This document shows, piece after piece, positions 56,569 to 64,000 of a stretch of 64,000 nucleotides of DNA (positions within the stretch are counted from its first letter, which is position 1; each line of letters begins with the position of its first letter). The DNA is from Multifurca ochricompacta. Its lineage: Eukaryota > Basidiomycota > Agaricomycetes > Russulales > Russulaceae. Below the pieces are notes generated by a model, which made no database searches, had not been told where the DNA came from, and saw only the letters and a program-made list of their open reading frames with translations. The position numbers and the translations under genes are program-made. Where the stretch lies: NCBI GenBank assembly GCA_022496185.1, contig WTXG01000082.1:62001-126000 (forward strand), written 5' to 3'.

Positions 56569-59500
56569 AGAGAGAAGGCCCAGGACATATGGGCAAATAT
56601 GATGAAAGAGAGCGAGGAAGTGCGCGCCATCTTAGTCGAGAAGGCGTTTGCGAAAAAGGATTTTTGATTGGCTCTACCCCATCGGCCTGGGCACGAGCAC
56701 TCCATGTAACCTCTGTGTATACTAGTCGCTTCAAATCTTTGAAAATACCAGTACATTTTGAAACTACACAGAGGACGGCCGACCGAGATATCCTGGTTGA
56801 CTCAGGAGCTACCGATAATTTCATCAGCCCACGATTAGCAAGGACTATGGGGCTAGGAATGCTGGCACTCCCCCAAGAAAAGAATATTTGGAACATTGAT
56901 GGGACGGCCAATCGAGCAGGGAAGATTACACACTATACGGACCTCAACGTCCAAGTGGGAGAAAGAACAAAGGCTATTCGTTTCCTGTCACCAATCTAGG
57001 GGACGAGGATCTCATTTTGGGATATCCCTGGCTGGCAGCATTTGAACCAAAGATCAACTGGACGGATGCCACTATGGATAAAGATTCTTACCCGGTCTTA
57101 ATCACATCTCTGGGATATGATTACCGGGCCCGGCATGCAGGGGTTGGTGACACCACTGAAGCGGAAACGAGGATCCCGGACGCTGCTATGTCACGAAAGC
57201 GTCGGAACTGGCCCAGAAAGCGGTACAAGGACAAACCGAGAAAACCTTCGAAGAAGTAGTACCTGTCACTTACCACCGACATTGGAAGGTGTTCTCAGAG
57301 GAAGAGTCACAGCGCTTCCCACCAGCGCGCCCCTGGGACCATGCCATTGATTTTGTGCCGGAGACGCCGCAGGCAATAGATTGTAAAATCTACCCCTTGT
57401 CCAACAAGAACAGGAAGCGTTGACACTGTTTCTCGAGGAGCAACTGGCAAAAGGATACATCCGTCCGTCCAAGTCACAGTATGCCTCGCCCTTCTTCTTC
57501 ATCAAAAAGAAGGATGGCAAACTCCGACCCGTACAAGATTACCGACGTATAAACGCCTATACTGTAAAGAATGCCTATCCGCTGCCTCTCATTTCAGAGC
57601 TTATTGACACCATGAGGGACAAGTCACTCTTCTCAAAGATGGATGTCCGATGGGGGTATAACAACGTCCGAATTAAGGAGGGAGATCAGTGCAAGGCAGC
57701 CTTTAAGACTAATCAAGGCCTGTTTGAGCCGAATGTCATGTTCTTCGGCCTCACCAACTTGCCAGCCACCTTCCAGTCAATGATGAATCACATTTTCCGC
57801 GACCTTATTCTCACTGGTGAGGTAGTGGTGTACATGGACGACATATTAGTGGCGACTACCAACGATCTCCCACATCACCAGGAGCGAGTCCACCAGGTAC
57901 TGGATATCCTACACGAACATGACCTATATCTCAAACCGTCGAAATGCTCATTTGAACAACGGAGTGTCGAGTACTTGGGGGTCATCTTGGAAGGTGGACA
58001 CGTACGAATGGATCCGGTAAAGGTGCAGGGCATTGGGAATGGCCCACGCCCACATGTGTCAAGGAAGTTAGATCCTTTATAGGATTCTGCAACTTCTATC
58101 GGCGTTTCGTACGAGGATTCTCCGGAATCGCGCAACCACTTAACGGATTGTTAAAGAAGGACGTACCCTGGCACTGGGGAAAAGAGCAACAACAAGCATT
58201 TGAACACATCCGAGACATTGTTGGCTCAGAACCTGTCCTCCTGCAACCGGATCTAGCAAAACCGTTTGAACTTGAGGTTGACGCTTCCCGCTTCGCCGTC
58301 GGGGCAGTATTGAATCAGAGGGACACCACGGGATGCTCCACCCAGTGGCCTTTTTCTCCGAGACGTTTTCATCGGCTGAACGAAACTATGATATTTGGGA
58401 TCGCAGCTCCTCGCCATTGTCAAGGCCCTACGACATTGGAGACCATATCTAGCCGGAACCCCTCATAAGACCATCATTCACACCGACCATTCCAACCTGC
58501 TATATTGGAAAGAACCCCATAAGATTAGTCGACGAGTTGCCCGCGAAGTCTTGGAACTTGAGGAGTACAACTTCACATTGAAGCATATTGCTGGAAGTCG
58601 TAACACCCGGGCAGATGCCCTATCACGAAGGGCAGATCAACAAGGAGGTGAAGAAGACAATGAGAACATCACCGTACTCCCCGAAGAGGTCTTCGCGCAT
58701 ACAGCAGTCGTCAGTCTCCATGATATGGATCTATGGGCACAAGTATCACAAAATATGAACCGACAACTCTGCCAGTCCTGGGCAGACGCGCATAACCTGA
58801 AGGAAATAGATGGCCTTTGGTGGAAGGACGGAGATCGTCTCGTTGTCACCGGTGGCGACAACATTAAGAGGGGGGTGATCCATTTTCACCATGACCTTCC
58901 CTCTGCAGGCCACCCCGGCATTGCCAACACGTATGCCTTGGCCAAACGAGATTACTGGTGGCCAAACATGAAGAAGGATGTAGAAGACTATGTTAAAGGA
59001 TGTGCGGACTGTCAGGCCAATAAAGTAAACACGCACCCGCACCCACCGGCATTGTTCCCGATCACACCAACGGCCTCACTACCATTCCAGACTATTGCAA
59101 TGGATTTTATTGTCAAGCTCCCCATCTCTAGAGGCTTTGATTCCATCTTGACTATCACCGACCACGATTGCTCCAAAGCGGCATTGTTTATACCATGCAA
59201 CGAGTCCATCACAGCAGAGGGGGTAGCCAAACTTTACTTGGACCATGTCTACAGACATTACGGCCTCCCAGAAAAGATCATTTCCGACCGCGACCCACGC
59301 TTCACCTCCGCATTTGCCAAGGCACTCTGTAAGGTCTTGGACATCACCCAAAACATTTCAACCGCCTACCATCCACAGACCGATGGACAGTCAGAAAGAA
59401 CGAACCAATGGCTAGAACAGTACCTCCGATTCTGGTGCAACGGACGACAAGATGATTGGGCTGATTGGCTGGCCATGGCAGAATTTGCACACAACTCATG

Positions 59501-60143
59501 GCCCAATGGAACCACCAAAACCCCGCCATTCTCACTTATCATGGGATGGACGCCGCGAACGACCTGGACCAATAAACCAACGAATGTTCCATCAGCTGCG
59601 CAGCGTATCGACCAATGGAAGGAGGTCAGGAAATCGGCCAATGAGAACCTGCTCAAGGCGCAAAAAACTCTATTGGACAGGCCCTCGAAGTTCACACCTT
59701 ATCAGACCAATGACTGGGTATGGCTGGAAGGGAAGAACATTCATACGTCACATCCCACGGCCAAGTTAGCGCCCCGACGTCACGGACCATTCAAGATAAT
59801 AAGGAAGCTGTCAGACGTGTCATACGAACTCGAGCTTCCATCCACATGGAGAATTCACCCAGTCTTCCATGCCAAACTCCTGACACCCTATAGAGAGACG
59901 TCCCTACATGGGGAAAACTTCCCGAAACCTCCCCCTGAATTAATCGATGGGGAAGCGGAATGGGAAGTGGAGCGGATTCTAGACTCCCAGCGAAAAGGCC
60001 GAGGGCGCAAACTACATTACCTAGTCAAGTGGAAAGGCTTCCCAGACTCTGACAACTCGTGGGAGCCGACCGGGAATATCTTTGCTCCGGCTCTTATCTC
60101 GGAGTTTCATGACCGACATCCAGAAGCGCCCAGAGACAGTTAA
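56569..60143 (+). CDS. pol: Pol polyprotein of the chromovirus (PR-RT-RH-IN-chromodomain), frame breaks
   Basis: Aspartic protease motif DSGATDNF (about 56799), reverse transcriptase ([38 protein letters not shown] at 57831), RNase H ([10 protein letters not shown]), integrase with HHCC zinc motif ([18 protein letters not shown] then CADC) and the D,D,E set ([25 protein letters not shown]), and a C-terminal chromodomain ([19 protein letters not shown]). The last 582 codons (58395-60143) are unbroken. Upstream, single-base losses near 56984, 57403, 58036, 58333 and 58404 and a shift near 57170-57190 split the frame. The chromodomain probably guides insertion to particular chromatin. Confidence 0.9.
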
Positions 60144-60212
60144 AAGGAACCGACCTACAGACCCCAAAGAAATCCCCCAGTACATGCTTCCTCAGCAACG
60201 TCCTACTACCAC

Positions 60213-61415
60213 ACAATCGATTATGTCTTTCATCGCTGCCAACGCCGCCGTCGACGCCTTCACCTCTGCCGTAGTTGTCGAGAACTTCCCCTCTGCCCAT
60301 CCTTCTACACGTCCCTCCTCCCCCATTGATACGAAGCTGCCGAGGCACGAACCAAAAACCAATCCCCCAACCCCAACGATGATTTCAAGCATTGCGAGGA
60401 ACCGCACCCAAACGATCTATTGGGTATGGAACTGGACGATGAGGTCCCCGAATTCCCATTCTTCGCAAACAACCCGAACTCCTCGATGTACTTCCCACTC
60501 GAGATCACTATGGCGGATGGAACTACGGCCATAGCTAAGTACATCTTTTATACCAACGGAGGCATGGATGTAGCTGGCTGTATGAAGAAGAATGGCCCTG
60601 TTTATGGAGCCCCTGTGTATTTGGAGGAGAGGTATACTGGACGCCTTCACCATACGATGAGCGATGAGCAGCTTGGTCACTTGGCTGCGAAGATTCCCGA
60701 GCATTTGCCATCGATGAAGTGTGAACGACATGCGACTCCCGCGTCTCAAAGCCGAGGTGATGAGACTGCGCAAGAACCTGACGCTGCGTACGACGCTCAA
60801 CAAACAATATAAAGAACACGCGAAGATGATGACGAGGTTGACCAGTGGAATGTTCCAGGTCGAGCAAGAGCTGACGGAGATCAGGAAGAGATTGGAGATT
60901 GGGGACGCATACCAGACCATTGCAGAAAGGTACGCGGACACTTATGCGCGACCCCTCCCCCCACGATCATTGGGGGCTGCCCCGACACTTCTGCCGAATC
61001 GGTTCGAGATGCCACGTATGCATGAGAACCCCCGTGGGGAGACATGTTGGCGGTGCGACAGTAAGTACCATATCAGCTGGAACTGTCCCCTCAATCGCAA
61101 GTGGTGCCGCCATTGCGCAGCAATTTACATTGGAGCCGATTTTGCATCTTCCGCCGCGTAGGCGTTACCCCGACGATCATCAACCCATCAGGTTGGTGCG
61201 GTAAATGTCTCCGCCACAATGCGGGGCATAGGGAGTTGGACTGCCCCGTCTACGATCTCTGTCACTCCTGTGGTCAGCGCGGACCTTACGGATTTCTCCG
61301 CGCCCACAGATGTCCACAAGACTCGGACAAGGAGAACGACACTTTGGATGATCGTAATGTAGCCGATGATTATCTGGAGTTGATACAAGACGATGACGGT
61401 ACGAGTCGCTTCTAG
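60213..61415 (+). CDS. Additional ORF after pol with coiled coil and zinc-knuckle array
   Basis: Frames between the pol stop and the 3' LTR line up into one protein of about 390-400 residues with shifts near 60355, 60720 and 61116. Order: N-terminal variable part; EFPFFANNPNSSMYFPLEIT block; a coiled coil (LKAEVMRLRKNLTLRTTLNK, MFQVEQELTEIRKRLEI); then CWRCDSKYHISWNCP, WCRHCRSNLHWSRFC-type, WCGKCLRHNAGHRELDC and LCHSCGQRGPYGFLRAHRC, four zinc-knuckle-like motifs; acidic end LELIQDDDGTSRF. A second element (63641-64000, minus) keeps this ORF open, which shows it is a family feature. A nucleic-acid-binding role is inferred. Confidence 0.7.
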
Positions 61416-61446
61416 CCGGGTCTGCTAGAACCAGAAGAGGGGGTGA

Positions 61447-62028
61447 TGTTACGACCCCTGCCGAGCAACCCCATTTTCTTTACTCTCCCCAATGCGAATC
61501 CCTTGTTACCGCCCGAGTTACATTCTTGATCACATCCCCGTCCTGGGATCCGTCACATGCTCTCCTTCCGTCCCCGTGATCCAGTTTACGTCTGTTGATA
61601 CGTTACTTGTCCATGTTTGCCTTCTTATCTCTTTATCTTCTTATCTTAGGATCGGACACTTACTTAGTACCCTATCAGAAGCTAGGCTTTACGCCGTCCG
61701 CTTTCGTATATTTGGGCCCACCTGACTCGGCTATCTTATCTATAGACGCCCACTAGATTTACGTATATAAGTCCGCTGTAACTACACCGTAGACTTCAGA
61801 CTCGACTTATTGAATACATCGGTGCTTGTCTTCTGGACATCCCTTTGAACGCTTGACTCGACTGTCTCAGTACTTCTGGTACTTTCCGCTTAACATCGTC
61901 TTCAAGTACAGCCTTGTCAACTTTGACTCTTCCCGTCTAAACTCCAAGGGGTCCCATTGATCCCTTATCTGATTACGAACGAACGCTGTCACACAAGTCG
62001 TGTGGAACGTCCCGCACCGGACGTAACA
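61447..62028 (+). repeat. 3' LTR of the chromovirus
   Basis: 582 bp, preceded by a purine tract (61430-61446) and followed by the AGGGG duplication. Differs from the 5' LTR by a few substitutions and short indels. Confidence 0.95.
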
Positions 62029-62037
62029 AGGGGTATC

Positions 62038-63030
62038 TTTGTTGGTACCTGTACCTGTACCTGTACCTATAGTGATGGGTACAGGTAACCTGTGAGTGAA
62101 TGCTATTCACCCAAAAGATTGTGCTGAATCACATGATGTAAAGTAAACAACAGCAAACTCTGTTGAACCAAGGTAGTGGTCATCAGGAAAATGACATATT
62201 GCTAGATTGACTATTGCTAGCCAATCTAGCCCTTCTAGCACTTTAAATTCAAAAGTAGATCTAGCAAACATGTCTTCATGCCTAGAACTACTTTTGAAAA
62301 TGTAAAGCTACTTTTCAAATCTAGGACTTGTTAGTCTAGTTTTTATGTTTATCACATTTTTTGGGTTGGCAAAGCAGTTCACAAAGCAGTTCACAAAGCA
62401 GTTCTCAGATAGTCCATAATAGTTTAACATTATTACTAAGCAATTTACATGAAGATGGTAATCTACATGCATGATGTTTTTTGATATCTAGCATGAATAA
62501 ATCAGAGGAATATTGTTACAACCCTACTCTTTTCCTGACCCTTACACTGCACCTCCCCCTTGTACCACACTTGACTGTCCATTCCCCTATTCCACCATCC
62601 CTTGACCACTTTGGCCCCAGAACCCAGATGCCTATGGCCTTGTGCCTAGGACCTTTGACTTGATGCCCTTGGCTTACTGCCTTGGGACCCTGCCTGATGC
62701 CTGTGGCCTGTGTGCCCAGGACCCCACCCTGATGCCTGTGATATGACACTCATAGAACCCCATTCCTGACACCTGCACCTGACCCACTGATAGTTCAGCT
62801 ACTGTGCTGTTGGCTGTAGACCCCCCTTCTCCTGATGCTTGGCCTTTGTCTTGGCCAGTATCTGTACCCTGTCCCTGTGGCTGACACCCATAGGATCTCT
62901 GACACTGTCCCTGCCAATCTAATCTTCAACTTTGGCTTGTATTTGACCCTCTGCCAGTCATGTGACTCCTGGCCATGTGACCCTTGGCCATGTAATCCTT
63001 GACCATGTGATCCCTGACCATGTGACTTTG
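62038..63030. other. Repeat-filled stretch without genes
   Basis: Begins with a (CTGTAC)n run and an inverted CAGGTA motif (62046-62093); a degraded relative of the 149-bp MITE starts near 62184; 62560-62760 holds degenerate 'gatgcctgtggcc' repeats; 62955-63027 holds a 15-bp tandem repeat. No coding frame is convincing. Confidence 0.5.
62955..63027. repeat. 15-bp tandem repeat next to an LTR
   Basis: About five copies of a unit like CCATGTGACCCTTGG, varying at a few positions, directly before the LTR at 63031. Confidence 0.8.
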
Positions 63031-63609
63031 TGTTACGTCCGGTGTGAGACGTTCTGCACGACTTGTGCAACAGCTTCGTTCATGTATTCAGATAAGAGGT
63101 CAATAGGACCTCTTGGAGTTCGAATGAGTGAGTCAACGTCAAAGGGGCTGTTCCCTAGTGACGATGTTGAGCGGAAAGTGCCAAAAGCACTGAGACGATC
63201 GAGTTCAAAGGTTTCAAGGGGAAGTCCAGAAGACAAACACCAATGTATTCAATAAGTCGAGTCTGAGGTCTACATGGTAGCTACAGCGGACTTATATACG
63301 TAATCGAATGAGCGTCTAAAGATAAGAACTACAGAGTCAAGTGGGCCCAAATAGCCAAAAGTGGAGGGCGTAGAGCCTGGCTTCCACTGATAGGGAATTA
63401 AGTAAGTGTCCGGTCGTATGATAAGAAGATAAACGATAAGCAGAGATAGGGGCAACCAAAGACATATAAACAAGTGAATCACGGGGACGGGTGAAGAGCA
63501 CATGACGGGTCCCATGATGGAGACGTGATCTGGTAGTGGAGAGTGGGCGGCAGGGAAGGGTTGTCGTTAGGTAGGAAAAAGAATACGGGCAAGGATGGGG
63601 TTCGTAACA
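63031..63609 (-). repeat. 3' LTR of a second, diverged chromovirus element (minus strand)
   Basis: Plus-strand sequence starts TGTTACGTCCGG and ends CGTAACA, the mirror of the first element's LTR ends (CCGGACGTAACA). Internal similarity to the first LTR is clear but lower. It is followed on its inner side by the purine-rich tract and the end of the extra ORF, so it is a 3' LTR read in the minus direction; the element continues beyond the window. Confidence 0.88.
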
Positions 63610-63640
63610 TCACCCCCTCTTCTGGTTCTAGCAGTCCCGG

Positions 63641-64000
63641 CTAGAAACGACTCGTACCATCATCATCCTGCACCAGTTCTAGGTAGTCATCAGCTACATT
63701 ACGATCGTCCATTCGATACGTCTCCATTTCCTGTGGGCATGCATGGGTGCGGAGGAAGCCATATGGGCCGCGCTGACCACAGGCATGGCACAGATCGTAG
63801 ACGGGGCAGTCGATTTCTTTATGCCCAGCGTTGTGATGAAGGCATTTGCCGCACCAGCCTGACGGATTGCTGATTGTCGGGGCCACCCCTACACGTCGAA
63901 AGATGCAATGCCGGCTCCAATGAAGATTGCTGCGGCAGTGTCGGCACCACTTGCGGTTGAGAGGGCAGTTCCAACTGATGTGATACTTGCTATCACAATG
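63641..64000 (-). CDS. Additional zinc-knuckle ORF of the second chromovirus, 3' part
   Basis: Open on the minus strand from the window edge to a TAG at 63641-63643. It reads CDSKYHISWNCP, WCRHCRSNLHWSRHC, WCGKCLHHNAGHKEIDC and LCHACGQRGPYGFLRTHAC, then LELVQDDDGTSRF. It is uninterrupted where the first element is shifted (TGCCGCAGC here against TGCGCAGC near 61115), so it serves as a reference for that shift. Confidence 0.85.
   Translation of the reverse strand, partial: HCDSKYHISWNCPLNRKWCRHCRSNLHWSRHCIFRRVGVAPTISNPSGWCGKCLHHNAGHKEIDCPVYDLCHACGQRGPYGFLRTHACPQEMETYRMDDRNVADDYLELVQDDDGTSRF

Larger units (their letters stand above)
54562..62028 (+). mobile_element. Ty3/Gypsy chromovirus, nearly complete, 7,467 bp
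   Basis: Bounded by 582-bp LTRs (54562-55143 and 61447-62028) that begin TGTTACG and end CGTAACA, with the 5-bp target duplication AGGGG (54557-54561 and 62029-62033). The LTRs differ at only a handful of positions, so the insertion is young. A polypurine tract (AGAAGAGGGGGTGA) precedes the 3' LTR. Order: gag with a CCHC knuckle, protease, reverse transcriptase, RNase H, integrase, chromodomain, then an additional zinc-knuckle ORF. Several single-base losses interrupt gag-pol. Confidence 0.95.

Noticed and set aside
62481..62750. Pro/Leu-rich ORFs beyond the Gypsy element
   Set aside because: They follow degenerate tandem repeats and have no protein-family features.

Overview
The window reads as nuclear DNA of a basidiomycete fungus, most likely an Agaricomycete. 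Genes are dense, carry many GT-AG introns of about 50-75 nt, and include families typical of mushrooms: two DUF6535 membrane proteins, a Crinkler-type (CRN) effector-like kinase, a sedolisin protease and a chromodomain Ty3/Gypsy retrotransposon. All exon joins were worked out by hand from splice sites, reading phase and protein similarity recalled from memory; no search was run.

Region 1 (1-22.9 kb) is repeat-rich. A large inverted duplication has arms at about 0.84-8.26 kb and 12.09-19.60 kb. Each arm holds a multi-exon CRN-like gene (ubiquitin-like header, possible nuclease-like region, protein kinase), a gag-like non-LTR retrotransposon fragment, a U6 snRNA gene and a copy of a small three-exon gene of unknown function. 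The spacer holds a Rab-type GTPase gene and a hypothetical ORF. Two more copies of the small gene lie head to head at 19.6-22.9 kb; only the 7.7-8.2 kb copy looks intact.

Region 2 (23-53.6 kb) is ordinary gene space: DUF6535 protein, a hypothetical helical protein, a secreted Cys/Asn-rich protein, 5-formyltetrahydrofolate cyclo-ligase, Nup84/Nup107 nucleoporin, an NmrA/isoflavone-reductase-like protein, an alkyltransferase-like protein (Atl1 type), a small basic protein, a TMEM184/OST-alpha-like membrane protein, a second DUF6535 protein, a RING-H2 protein and a sedolisin. These genes have unrelated housekeeping or accessory roles and do not form a pathway.

Region 3 (54-64 kb) is mobile DNA. 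A 502-bp hAT-like non-autonomous element with an 8-bp target duplication was struck at its right end by a 7.47-kb chromovirus with 582-bp LTRs and a 5-bp target duplication. The chromovirus has an extra ORF after pol with four zinc-knuckle-like motifs. A second, diverged element of the same family begins at 63.03 kb on the minus strand and keeps that ORF.

A recurring oddity is single-base deletions in otherwise well conserved coding sequence (cyclo-ligase, nucleoporin, TMEM184-like gene, retrotransposon). They may be consensus errors rather than real mutations.
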